NCBI GenBank assembly: GCA_009843005.1
Contig: VYEH01000459.1
Coordinates: forward strand, 3,584-26,101
Direction: 5' to 3'
DNA from: Pseudomonadota bacterium
GTDB taxonomy: Bacteria; Pseudomonadota; Gammaproteobacteria; Steroidobacterales; Rariloculaceae
DNA: 22,518 nt
Every line of letters starts with the position of its first letter. The stretch's first letter is position 1. A program made the translations under genes and the position numbers. This document shows, piece by piece, positions 1 through 7,065 of this stretch. The notes beneath the pieces were generated by a model. The model saw only the letters and a list, made by a program, of their open reading frames with translations. It was not told where the DNA came from and searched no databases.

Positions 1-11
1 AGGTGTGACGA

Positions 12-1358
12 ATGGGGGCAGGTTCCAGGGTTCTGCTGGCCAATGCCAGGTTGGTCAACGAGGGTGAGGTCCGGGAAGTCGACGTCCTCATCGACGGGGA
101 TCGCATAAGCAAGATTCAGCCTCGGGTGACGGGCGAGGCCGGGTTCGAGGTGATCGACCTGGAAGGGCGCTACGTGTTGCCTGGCCTGATCGACGACCAG
201 GTTCACTTTCGCGAGCCCGGGCTTACCCACAAGGGCTCGCTGGCCACCGAGTCGCGGGCGGCGATACGCGGCGGCGTGACCAGCGTGATGGAAATGCCCA
301 ATACCGCGCCGCCCACCACCGATCGGCGGGCGCTTGAGGACAAGTACCGACGGGCCCAGGACCGTTGCTTTAGTAATTACGCCTTCTACCTCGGGGCGAC
401 CAACGACAACCTGGAAGAGATCCGGCGAATCACGCGCGCGTATGCGTGCGGGATCAAGGTGTTTATGGGCGCCTCCACCGGCAACATGCTGGTGGACGAT
501 CCGGCTGCCCTGGAGGGCATCTTCGCTGAGGCACCGCTTCCCGTTGTCACCCACTGCGAGGATACGCCCACCATCCTCGCCAACGAGGCCCGGTTCAGGG
601 CGAAGTACGGCGAATCCGTGCCCATGAGCGCACATCCGCTGATTCGGTCGGCCGAGGCCTGTTACAAGTCATCCTCCCTTGCGGTGGATCTGGCAAGGCG
701 GCACGGGACGCGGTTGCACGTCCTGCACCTCACCACGGCGCGGGAACTGGAACTGTTCGAGCCGGGGCCCCTGGCGGACAAGCGCATCAGCGCCGAAGTG
801 TGCGTCCATCACCTCTGGTTCGACGAGTCACGCTACGCGGACCTGGGCAGCCGCATCAAGTGCAATCCCGCCATCAAGTCGCGCGGCGACCGGGACGGGC
901 TGCGCGAGGGCGTGCGCGACGGCCGCATCGACGTGATCGCCACTGACCACGCACCCCATACCCTTAAGGAGAAATCCCGGCCGTACTTCGAGGCGCCTGC
1001 CGGGTTGCCCCTGGTGCAGCACTCGTTGCAGATGCTGATGGAACTCTACCTGTCGGGCGAGATTTCGCTTGTGGGTATAGCGGAGAAAGCGGCACACAAT
1101 CCCGCCGACCTGTTCGGAGTCGTCGACAGGGGATTCGTGCGGGAGGGTTATTTCGCCGACCTGGTGGCCGTGGACGTGAACGAAAGGGAAGTGGTCACCG
1201 ATGCGAGCCTTGAGTACAAGTGCGGCTGGTCGCCATTGGAAGGGCAACGGTTCAGCTCAAGCGTCCATATGACGATGCTGAACGGGGAGGTAGTTTATCG
1301 GGATGGGCGGCTCGAGGAGCAGCCTCTCGGACGCCGGCTGGAAATTGAAGAGCGCTAG
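12..1358 (+). CDS. pyrC: Dihydroorotase, 'DDQVHFREPG' subclass
   Basis: 448-residue cyclic amidohydrolase that should interconvert N-carbamoyl-aspartate and dihydroorotate in cytosolic pyrimidine synthesis. An N-terminal beta-sandwich start is followed by the metal-loop motif DDQVHFREPG (residues 61-70), GIKVFMGAS with the expected carboxylated Lys149, HCE (His181), LHVLHLTT (His236/His239) and IATDHAPH (Asp312, His313). The first His of the usual HxH pair is Gln63. This and neighbouring text (GLTHKG, MEMPNT, VCVHHLWF) match the dihydroorotase type known from Bacteroidetes, from memory of that family, so the substitution is a subclass trait rather than decay. Length is normal. The start lies 11 bases into the window, with a possible upstream stop (TGA at 6-8) just before it, so it may follow another gene closely. 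An allantoinase or hydantoinase is less likely given the whole-length resemblance. Confidence 0.88.
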   Translation: MGAGSRVLLANARLVNEGEVREVDVLIDGDRISKIQPRVTGEAGFEVIDLEGRYVLPGLIDDQVHFREPGLTHKGSLATESRAAIRGGVTSVMEMPNTAPPTTDRRALEDKYRRAQDRCFSNYAFYLGATNDNLEEIRRITRAYACGIKVFMGASTGNMLVDDPAALEGIFAEAPLPVVTHCEDTPTILANEARFRAKYGESVPMSAHPLIRSAEACYKSSSLAVDLARRHGTRLHVLHLTTARELELFEPGPLADKRISAEVCVHHLWFDESRYADLGSRIKCNPAIKSRGDRDGLREGVRDGRIDVIATDHAPHTLKEKSRPYFEAPAGLPLVQHSLQMLMELYLSGEISLVGIAEKAAHNPADLFGVVDRGFVREGYFADLVAVDVNEREVVTDASLEYKCGWSPLEGQRFSSSVHMTMLNGEVVYRDGRLEEQPLGRRLEIEER

Positions 1359-1440
1359 CAGTATTTACGGCGCTGACGCGCAGGAACGCGGTTTTCCGTG
1401 CAAGCCCGTGACCGCAGCCAATGCGTGGCGCAGGAAAAAT

Positions 1441-1500
1441 GGGGACCCGATCGGCCGTCCTTGATCTTGACGGCAATGCCGGGGAATACCACGGGTCCCC
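1441..1500. repeat. Long-range inverted repeat with nested stem
   Basis: GGGGACCCG (1441-1449) is perfectly complementary to CGGGTCCCC (1492-1500). Within the 42-base interior CCGTC and GACGG form a second short stem around CTTGATCTT. The arrangement could fold as RNA on either strand. It has no U-run, so it is not a standard intrinsic terminator. It could be a structured transcript end, a small RNA, or one copy of a dispersed palindromic repeat; a single window cannot separate these. Confidence 0.35.
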
Positions 1501-1613
1501 GAGTGGCCTCCCGGCCGCGCCCGCACTGCGTTTGAAGGTGCGGGCGACGGATCGGGCGGGCAGGGAGGTGTTCACCCGCCGATCCGGTTTCAGTCTCCTG
1601 GTTGCAGGCCCCC

Positions 1614-1635
1614 GGCTGAACTCTCCGTTTCAGCC
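1614..1635. repeat. Inverted repeat downstream of the small exported gene
   Basis: GGCTGAA (1614-1620) and TTCAGCC (1629-1635) form a perfect 7-base stem with an 8-base loop, 23 bases past the stop of the minus-strand gene ending at 1658. It sits where a 3' end would be expected, but no U-tract follows on that strand, so a terminator role is only possible. Confidence 0.3.
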
Positions 1636-1657
1636 TCTCCGTGGGGGAACGGCAGCA

Positions 1658-1972
1658 CTATCCGCGGATGCCCGAGGCCGAGGCCACGAGGGCCGCGCCG
1701 TGAACCGAAAGTTCCAGGCGGTTCCTCACTGTGTCGCGGTACCGTGCGTGCACGGACCTGGCGAATGCCGCCATCTCGGCTTCGAAGCGGGCCTTGTTCG
1801 CGCGGTACTCGGCCGCATCTTCGGCGCCGTTGACAGTCACCTCCTCGATGACCGGAGTCAGTTCGCGGATATCCTCGACGATCGCGGACGGCTCGCGCCC
1901 GGAGGCCGTATTGAGGCCAATCCCGAACACGGCCAGCACCACCGCCAGCAAGTTAAGTCTTCGTGTGTTCAT
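1658..1972 (-). CDS. Small exported protein, unknown function
   Basis: Not recognised as any family. The 104-residue product begins MNTRRLNLLAVVLAVFG, a typical signal peptide (Arg-Arg, then about 15 hydrophobic residues), with likely cleavage near NTASG/REPS. That leaves about 79 mature residues, strongly charged and probably mostly helical (EYRANKARFEAEMAAFARSV). There are no cysteines and no second membrane span. An ATG at 1978 directly abuts the GAGGAG ribosome site (1984-1979); the ATG at 1972 has a six-base spacer and is the better start. About 40 bases upstream of the start codon is a near-consensus sigma-54 promoter, and a sigma-54 activator gene is divergent at 2140. Expression is therefore probably inducible and controlled by that neighbour. 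The signal peptide and promoter make it a real gene; the role is unknown. Confidence 0.72.
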   Translation of the reverse strand: MNTRRLNLLAVVLAVFGIGLNTASGREPSAIVEDIRELTPVIEEVTVNGAEDAAEYRANKARFEAEMAAFARSVHARYRDTVRNRLELSVHGAALVASASGIRG

Positions 1973-1978
1973 GATCAT

Positions 1979-1984
1979 CTCCTC
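1979..1984 (-). promoter_or_regulatory. Ribosome binding site deciding the small gene's start
   Basis: The minus strand reads GAGGAG directly followed by ATG ATC ATG. The first ATG has no spacer, while the second (1972-1970) has six bases, so initiation at the second is preferred. Confidence 0.65.
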
Positions 1985-1997
1985 ATGTTGAGTTGGT

Positions 1998-2011
1998 TAA
2001 CTGGACAGTTA
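1998..2011. promoter_or_regulatory. Palindrome over the predicted start of transcription
   Basis: TAACTG-GA-CAGTTA is a perfect 6-base inverted repeat with a 2-base centre. Counting from the sigma-54 -12 element, transcription should begin near 2003, so the palindrome spans roughly -8 to +6. It could bind a repressor. A chance palindrome in an AT-richer patch is also possible. Confidence 0.35.
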
Positions 2012-2012
2012 G

Positions 2013-2030
2013 ATGCACAAGACGTGCCAA
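2013..2030 (-). promoter_or_regulatory. Sigma-54 (-24/-12) promoter for the small exported gene
   Basis: The minus strand reads TTGGCACGTCTTGTGCAT. Against the established consensus YTGGCACG-N4-TTGCW every -24 base matches, and the -12 part reads GTGCA, one mismatch. The invariant GG and GC are separated by exactly 10 bases. Predicted start is near 2003, giving about 30 leader bases that contain the GAGGAG ribosome site. A sigma-54 activator gene lies divergent, 110 bases away. Confidence 0.75.
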
Positions 2031-2075
2031 CTATTGATTAACGGAAAATCAAGGGTTTGGCGGAGTTCGTACTCA

Positions 2076-2126
2076 CGGTAATCCGATAAATAACGGATTA
2101 CCGTTGATATGAGTCACGGAATACCG
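2076..2126. promoter_or_regulatory. Three CGG-N4-CCG dyads, candidate activator sites
   Basis: CGGTAATCCG (2076-2085), CGGATTACCG (2094-2103) and CGGAATACCG (2117-2126) share the pattern CGG, four A/T bases, CCG. The first two also form a perfect 11-base inverted repeat, ACGGTAATCCG / CGGATTACCGT (2075-2104), around ATAAATAA. Relative to the predicted start at 2003 they lie about 73 to 123 bases upstream, the usual distance for enhancer sites of sigma-54 activators. The third ends 13 bases before the activator's own start codon, suggesting autoregulation. That the neighbouring activator binds here is inference. Confidence 0.6.
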
Positions 2127-2139
2127 TAAAGTTCCCCAA

Positions 2140-3930
2140 ATGGATACCGACTACCGACCGTTCTTCCGAATGAGCCCGGTCTTGGCGGTGGCCCTGAACG
2201 AGGAGGGTCTCCTGCTGGACGCCACCGACGCGTGGCTGCAACGCTTCGGATACACCCGGGATGAGATCCAACCGCTGCGTGCGCGGGAACTGTCGAGTCC
2301 AGCCGTAACCCACCGCATCGAAAACGACTACCTCCCGTTGCTACGCCGGACCGGGCGGCTGAACAATGTGCCGGTGGACCTGTACACGCGTTCCGGAGAG
2401 CAGGTCGACTGTCTGGCCAACGTGGCCGTCAACGGCGGCGGCAGGACCGTTGTGGTCTATACCGAGGTGGACGAGGCATCGCGGATCGAGGCGCAGTATC
2501 TGGAGCTGTACCGGGAAACGCCCGCGATGATGCACACCGTCGACAGCGAGGGGCACATCGTTCATACCAGCGACCGGTGGTTGTCAAAGATGGGCTATCG
2601 GCGCCGGGAAGTGCTGGGCAGGAACATCACCGAATTCCTGGCCGCTGACAGCATGCTCGACCGCCAGGAGGTGATCGACATCATTGCCCAGGGCGATCTC
2701 GACAACGCGCCGCGCAATTACGTGACCCGGTCGGGCGACATCATCGAGGCGCTGGTCTCCTCGCGGGTCGACCGGGGCGCCGACGGTCGGGTCAGGCGGA
2801 TGCACGTGGCGATGAAGGACATGACCGCACAGAACGAGGCCGAGCACCGCCTGCGGGCCGCGTTCGAGGAAAACGCCCGCCTGCGCGAGGAACTTCAGCG
2901 GGAGCGCGACTATCTTCGCGAAGAAGTGCAGGTTTCGATGAATTTCGGGCGCATCATCGGCGAAAGCGCGGCGCTCAGGCGGATGCTGGCGCGAGTCGAG
3001 GCGGTGGCGCAGACTTCCGCCAGCGTCCTGATCCAGGGCGAATCCGGCACGGGCAAGGAACTGGTGGCCCACGTCATCCACACCCGCAGCCCGCGAAGCG
3101 ATGCGCCCCTGGTCAAGGTCAACTGCGCCTCCATCCCGGGCGAACTGTTCGAGAGCGAATTCTTCGGCCACGTCAGGGGCGCCTTCACCGGAGCGCACCG
3201 CGACCGGGTCGGCCGCTTTCAGTTGGCCGACGGCGGTACGCTGTTCATGGACGAGATCGGCGAAATTCCCCTCGACCTGCAGGGGAAGCTGCTGCGGGTG
3301 CTTCAGGAAGGCGAATTCGAGCAGGTGGGCAGCGACCGCACCCGCTCGGTGAACGTGCGCGTGGTGGCCGCGACTAACAGGGATCTCGACAAGGCCGTGG
3401 AAGACGGGAAGTTTCGCGAAGACCTCTTCTACCGTCTGAGCGTCTTTCCCATCGACGTGCCGCCGCTCAGGGACCGGGGCGACGACATCGTCCAGCTTGC
3501 CAGTCACTTCCTGGAGAAGATCTGCCAGGACTTCGGCCACCGGCCGCTCTCGCTCAACCGCCAGCACCTGGAGTTGATGAGAAACTACGACTGGCCCGGC
3601 AATGTGCGCGAACTGAAGAATGTCATCGAGCGCGCCGTGATCCTGTCGCGCGGCAAGATGCTGCGCCTCGACCTGGCCATGGCCGACATCCCGAGACCCG
3701 CTTCTGTTTCGGCGCCCGTCTCCGCCGACCCGGACGGGAACGGCGAGCCAACGCTCATGACCGAGCAAGAACTGCTGGAACTGCAGAAAAACAACCTGCT
3801 GGCCGCACTTACGGCGACCGGCTGGCGGGTTTCCGGCCCTCGCGGCGCCGCCGCGCTGGTGGGCCTGAAGCCGTCGACGTTTACCGACCGGATTAAAAAA
3901 TTCGGCATCGCGCGGCCGCGACCGGCCTGA
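2140..3930 (+). CDS. Sigma-54-dependent transcriptional activator, PAS-PAS-AAA+-Fis
   Basis: 596-residue enhancer-binding protein that remodels sigma-54 RNA polymerase using ATP. Two PAS folds occupy about residues 5-110 and 122-230, followed by a coiled coil (about 233-265, EENARLREELQRERDYLREE). The AAA+ domain (about 269-510) has Walker A GESGTGKE (300-307), the sigma-54 contact loop GAFTGA (347-352), Walker B GGTLFMDE (365-372), the arginine-finger segment FREDLFYR (425-432) and WPGNVREL. A Fis-type helix-turn-helix ends the protein (about 555-592). There is no receiver domain, so the input is probably a ligand, a redox state or a partner sensed by PAS. No clear ribosome site precedes the ATG at 2140. 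The divergent sigma-54 promoter at 2013-2030 is its likely target. The signal cannot be read from sequence. Confidence 0.9.
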   Translation: MDTDYRPFFRMSPVLAVALNEEGLLLDATDAWLQRFGYTRDEIQPLRARELSSPAVTHRIENDYLPLLRRTGRLNNVPVDLYTRSGEQVDCLANVAVNGGGRTVVVYTEVDEASRIEAQYLELYRETPAMMHTVDSEGHIVHTSDRWLSKMGYRRREVLGRNITEFLAADSMLDRQEVIDIIAQGDLDNAPRNYVTRSGDIIEALVSSRVDRGADGRVRRMHVAMKDMTAQNEAEHRLRAAFEENARLREELQRERDYLREEVQVSMNFGRIIGESAALRRMLARVEAVAQTSASVLIQGESGTGKELVAHVIHTRSPRSDAPLVKVNCASIPGELFESEFFGHVRGAFTGAHRDRVGRFQLADGGTLFMDEIGEIPLDLQGKLLRVLQEGEFEQVGSDRTRSVNVRVVAATNRDLDKAVEDGKFREDLFYRLSVFPIDVPPLRDRGDDIVQLASHFLEKICQDFGHRPLSLNRQHLELMRNYDWPGNVRELKNVIERAVILSRGKMLRLDLAMADIPRPASVSAPVSADPDGNGEPTLMTEQELLELQKNNLLAALTATGWRVSGPRGAAALVGLKPSTFTDRIKKFGIARPRPA

Positions 3931-3932
3931 AA

Positions 3933-3949
3933 TGCTGCTTCACGCAGCA
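3933..3949. terminator. Hairpin between convergent genes
   Basis: TGCTGC-TTCAC-GCAGCA is a perfect 6-base stem with a 5-base loop, lying in the 20-base gap between the activator stop and the stop of the convergent DUF1640 gene. On the minus strand it is followed by TTTC only, so the U-tract is poor. It may act as a weak bidirectional terminator. Confidence 0.4.
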
Positions 3950-3950
3950 G

Positions 3951-4211
3951 TCAGTTCAAGCCAACAGCAGTCGCGAACAATCCGGCGACCGCAACGACGG
4001 CCGCGACATTGACGCCGACAATCCACCTGATGAGGTCAAACTTGGCGGCAGTGATCGCGGTGTCGATGTCGGCCTTGGTCGCGAGCTTGTTCTCGATCAG
4101 ATCGGCCTGAATGCCTACGACCGTTGTTGCCTGGGGTTCGGGCATGCCGGACTCGACGAGCCTCTCTATAGCTGCGTGCGTATCGAAGATTAGTCCGTGG
4201 GTCGGTGCCAT
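3951..4211 (-). CDS. DUF1640-type (CCDC90-like) small membrane protein
   Basis: 86-residue protein. The start LIFDTHAAIERLVESGMPEP, the helical stretch QADLIENKLATKADIDTAI (about 35-53) and one C-terminal membrane span (about 61-84, IRWIVGVNVAAVVAVAGLF) fit the DUF1640 family, bacterial relatives of the mitochondrial CCDC90/MCUR1 coiled-coil proteins. Those typically form oligomeric coiled coils anchored by one C-terminal helix; their bacterial role is not established. The start at 4211 is chosen because the family normally begins just before the FDTH motif. No good ribosome site is visible, and the upstream extension of the frame looks non-coding. It converges on the sigma-54 activator gene with a 20-base gap. 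No functional link to neighbours can be argued. Confidence 0.7.
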   Translation of the reverse strand: MAPTHGLIFDTHAAIERLVESGMPEPQATTVVGIQADLIENKLATKADIDTAITAAKFDLIRWIVGVNVAAVVAVAGLFATAVGLN

Positions 4212-4306
4212 GGCAACAATATATGGCTTACGCGATAAGGATTGAATGGTGCAAAACTCGCGATATACGAGAGAAATGCCGGAATAAACCTGCAACGCAC
4301 CCCCGA

Positions 4307-5320
4307 TCAGCGAACGGCGATGGGCCGGACCGGAGAACCGGTCGCGCCCTTGATGCGTTCGGTGAGGGCGAGAAACAGGAATTCGTACACTTCGTCGCCT
4401 GCTAGCTCCCTCAATTCCATGTTTTCCAGCAGCGGAATCCCGTCCTGGAGAAACAGCATGCGATGCACGTTCTCCGGCCCCGGACGCGGCCTGACTTCCA
4501 CGCAGCAACTGTCGGCCCCCACCAGGGAGACCCTGCGGCCGATCAGCCAGCGCGTGACCTCGGCAAAGATCCCGGGCGAACCCTCGTTCTCCCCGACGCC
4601 CACGTAGGAGTCGTTGTACTTCGACGGGTTCGTCCAGTTGACCGCCCAGCCGTAGTTGAACAGCACCGCGTCGCCCTGCTGGACCGTTTCCTCGTCCATG
4701 CCCTGGCGCGCCAGCGCGCCGCGAACGTCGTCCATCGTCACTTCGTAGCCGGCTTCCAGGCTCTCGACGCCCTTGTAGCCGGCGATGTCGATCAGGATGC
4801 CGCGGGTAATGAAGGGTTTAACGTGCTCCGTGCCCAGCGCCTCCAATCCACCTACCCCATTGTTGGCGCCGGTCAGATCCTTCTGTGTGAACCCGTTGTA
4901 GTAGACGTTCTGCAACGAGCCGTCGGCCATCCGCACCGATTCGCCCTGATGGCTGAGCGCATCGAACTGGGTGCCCATCTGGCCGATGAAGCCGGTGAAG
5001 TAGTCGCGGTGAGCCGCACCTTCCCCGGCGCGCTCCGGCGGGGCGGCCGGCACGACCTGCAGAAAATAGGGCCGGTAGCCGTACTGGGGCATGCTCGTTT
5101 CGTACATGTGGCCGAGTTCGTAGGTCTGGCCGGTGCGGGGAATCTGCAACGCCGCGAGAATTTTCTCCGGCGTAACGTAGTTGGATGCCCCGGCCTGGTC
5201 CTCCGGCCCGTGCACGGAGGGCCACCAGGGCCCCTGTTCCCGGGTTTGCGCCAGACCCGAGGGTGCAGTAGCGACACATGCCAGCGCGACGATCGCCGCC
5301 AACGATTGTTTCCCGATCAT
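4307..5320 (-). CDS. Exported cyclase-family (kynurenine formamidase-like) hydrolase
   Basis: 337-residue protein of the metal-dependent cyclase/arylformamidase fold. It starts with a signal peptide (MIGKQSLAAIVALACVATAP, cleavage near GLAQ/TREQ), so it should act in the periplasm. The start at 5320 follows a clear GGGGAG ribosome site; a longer frame begins 7 codons earlier but would contain that site. The family motif HxGTHxDxxxH appears as GQMGTQFDALSHQG (about 113-126): Thr117, Asp120 and His124 are kept, but both leading His positions are Gln114 and Gln118. The rest (SNYVTPEKI, TRGILIDIAG, GDAVLFNYGW, VGADSCCVEV) is intact, so this is probably a divergent subfamily rather than a dead enzyme. 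The substrate is unknown; an ester, lactone or amide is likely. It is divergent from dacB with a 185-base spacer. Confidence 0.78.
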   Translation of the reverse strand: MIGKQSLAAIVALACVATAPSGLAQTREQGPWWPSVHGPEDQAGASNYVTPEKILAALQIPRTGQTYELGHMYETSMPQYGYRPYFLQVVPAAPPERAGEGAAHRDYFTGFIGQMGTQFDALSHQGESVRMADGSLQNVYYNGFTQKDLTGANNGVGGLEALGTEHVKPFITRGILIDIAGYKGVESLEAGYEVTMDDVRGALARQGMDEETVQQGDAVLFNYGWAVNWTNPSKYNDSYVGVGENEGSPGIFAEVTRWLIGRRVSLVGADSCCVEVRPRPGPENVHRMLFLQDGIPLLENMELRELAGDEVYEFLFLALTERIKGATGSPVRPIAVR

Positions 5321-5505
5321 TATTTTTCTCCCCTGGTCCATTCAACAGCGAATCAGAGACTCAGATGCAAGTTTCATGGGTGGTCGGCACCAATTTGAAC
5401 GCTGCTAGGTTAGCAAATTCTCGACATTGCGCCGCCGGGGTAAAAAATTCATTCAGCAAGTCCTTGACTACACTTGCGCCCGCGTCTGCGGCACAATGGC
5501 GTTCC

Positions 5506-6918
5506 ATGCGCATGCGGCCGGCGATCCTGTTGTTGTCCTGCATTGGGTGGTCCAGCGGCGCCGCGCAGTTGCCGGACCGGCTCCAGCGCGTTCTCTCGGC
5601 TCACGATATCCCATCGGCGAATGTCAGCGTCGTCGTGCAGATGTCGGGAACGGAGCAGCCCGTTCTGACTCATTTCCCGCTGCAGCCGAGACATCCCGCC
5701 TCGGTAATCAAGCTGGTGACGAGTTGGGTGGGCCTCGAGGTGCTCGGTCCGACGTATACCTGGCCGACGGAGGTGTACTTTCTGGGTGAACGCAACGGCT
5801 GGAGCCTTGACGGCGATCTCGCGATCAAGGGCTACGGCGATCCCTCCCTGGTCACCGACGAATTCCGCAAGCTGCTGCGCGCCGTGCGGCATCTCGGTCT
5901 TACCGAAATTGACGGCGACCTGGTCATCGACGATTCGGTTTTCGTGGACGCCGAAGGCGACCCCGGCGAATTCGACGGCGACCCCTTCCGCACCTACAAC
6001 GTCCTGCCGAATGCGCTGTTGGTCAACTACAAGGCCATTCGCTACCAGTTCGGGATCTACCCCGACGGCGACGGCGCACTCGTGACCACGGATCCCGTCC
6101 AGGCTAACCTGGACATCGTCAACCGGCTGAACCTGGTAAGCGGCCGCTGCCGCGGCTACCAGGCGGGCATCACCCACGACGTCCGCGGCGAGGGAGCGGA
6201 CCGGGTCTTTCTCTCCGGCGATTTCCCCGCCGGCTGCGCACCCTATTCCCTGACACGCACCGCCCTCCAGCACGACTCGTACGCGTACGGCTTGTTCGCC
6301 ACACTCTGGCGCGAACTCGGCGGGGTCCACACCGGCGGGTGGCGGCGCGGCGCCGTGAGCGATGAGATCGAGCCGATTCTAGTGTGGGATTCGCTCCCGC
6401 TCGGGGACGTCATCCGCAGGATCAACAAGTTCAGCAACAACGTGATGACCCGCCAACTGCTCTACACGCTGGGCCTGGAGGCGTCCGACAGCCCGGGTAC
6501 GCGCGCCGGCGGCGTGGACGTGATTCGCAATCATCTCGCTTCACGGGGATTGAACGTCGACTCGCTGGTCATCGACAACGGAGCCGGGCTGTCCCGGGAG
6601 ACCCGGATTTCCGCGCAGTTGCTGGCGGACATGCTCCAACTTGCACAACAACCCCCCTACGGCGCGGAGTTCATGGCGTCCATGTCCATCGGCGGGCTGG
6701 ACGGCACCACACGCCGGCGGTTCGAGGACGACGAGGCCCTTGGCCGATCCCACCTGAAAACGGGTAGCATCGACCACGTGGCGGCCATTGCCGGCTACGT
6801 CCACGCTTCGAGCGGCACGACCTACATCGTGGCGGCAATGATCAACGCCACGGATGCCCACCGGGGAACCGGAGAGGAATTTCTCGACGCCCTGATCGAG
6901 TGGGTACACGAGTTCTGA
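5506..6918 (+). CDS. dacB: D-alanyl-D-alanine carboxypeptidase/endopeptidase (PBP4, peptidase S13)
   Basis: 470-residue penicillin-binding protein that trims or opens peptidoglycan cross-links in the periplasm. A signal peptide (MRMRPAILLLSCIGWSSGAA) supports the start at 5506 over the much longer open frame. All serine-enzyme motifs are present: SxxK as SVIK (Ser66, Lys69), SxN as SNN (310-312) and KTG (418-420), plus the S13 text KGYGDPSL, IDDSVF and DNGAGLSRE. Length agrees with E. coli PBP4. No strong ribosome site precedes the start; an in-frame ATG lies two codons on. A TTGACT at 5464 could be a -35 element, but no matching -10 is at the right distance. It is convergent with msrQ over a 147-base gap in which nothing notable was seen. 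The frame is undamaged. Confidence 0.9.
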   Translation: MRMRPAILLLSCIGWSSGAAQLPDRLQRVLSAHDIPSANVSVVVQMSGTEQPVLTHFPLQPRHPASVIKLVTSWVGLEVLGPTYTWPTEVYFLGERNGWSLDGDLAIKGYGDPSLVTDEFRKLLRAVRHLGLTEIDGDLVIDDSVFVDAEGDPGEFDGDPFRTYNVLPNALLVNYKAIRYQFGIYPDGDGALVTTDPVQANLDIVNRLNLVSGRCRGYQAGITHDVRGEGADRVFLSGDFPAGCAPYSLTRTALQHDSYAYGLFATLWRELGGVHTGGWRRGAVSDEIEPILVWDSLPLGDVIRRINKFSNNVMTRQLLYTLGLEASDSPGTRAGGVDVIRNHLASRGLNVDSLVIDNGAGLSRETRISAQLLADMLQLAQQPPYGAEFMASMSIGGLDGTTRRRFEDDEALGRSHLKTGSIDHVAAIAGYVHASSGTTYIVAAMINATDAHRGTGEEFLDALIEWVHEF

Positions 6919-7065
6919 CGCACGAAAACGAGCCCCCGTCAATCCAGACGCGTCACCATTCCCGTACCACTCCCCTAGCGAGGGCGCGTGCGTCACAGCT
7001 GTACACACCCACCATCGCCAGTCGGACGGAACAGAAAGCCAATCAGTCGAAACAGAAAGAGATCG

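Larger units (their letters stand above)
1359..1657. other. Non-coding stretch with inverted repeats
   Basis: 299 bases between the dihydroorotase stop and the end of the small exported-protein gene. Open frames cross it on both strands, but none shows a recognisable protein, a ribosome site or plausible composition. It holds a 9-base inverted repeat at 1441-1500 and a 7-base one at 1614-1635, listed separately. No T-tract terminator and no tRNA-like structure was seen. Confidence 0.6.

Noticed and set aside
1252..1575. 107-codon minus-strand frame overlapping the end of the dihydroorotase
   Set aside because: It overlaps the conserved C terminus of the dihydroorotase, is Ser/Arg/Pro/Ala-rich, and lacks a ribosome site or recognisable domain.
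1421..2041. 206-codon plus-strand frame across the gene-free stretch and the small exported gene
   Set aside because: It overlaps a better-supported gene with a signal peptide, ribosome site and promoter, and its composition looks like random GC-rich translation.
2584..3768. 394-codon minus-strand frame opposite the sigma-54 activator
   Set aside because: It is antisense to an intact AAA+ domain and has no recognisable domain; taken as a shadow of the real gene.
5464..5497. TTGACT ... CACAAT as a promoter for dacB
   Set aside because: The two hexamers are 22 bases apart, outside the usual sigma-70 spacing, and no better -10 is present.
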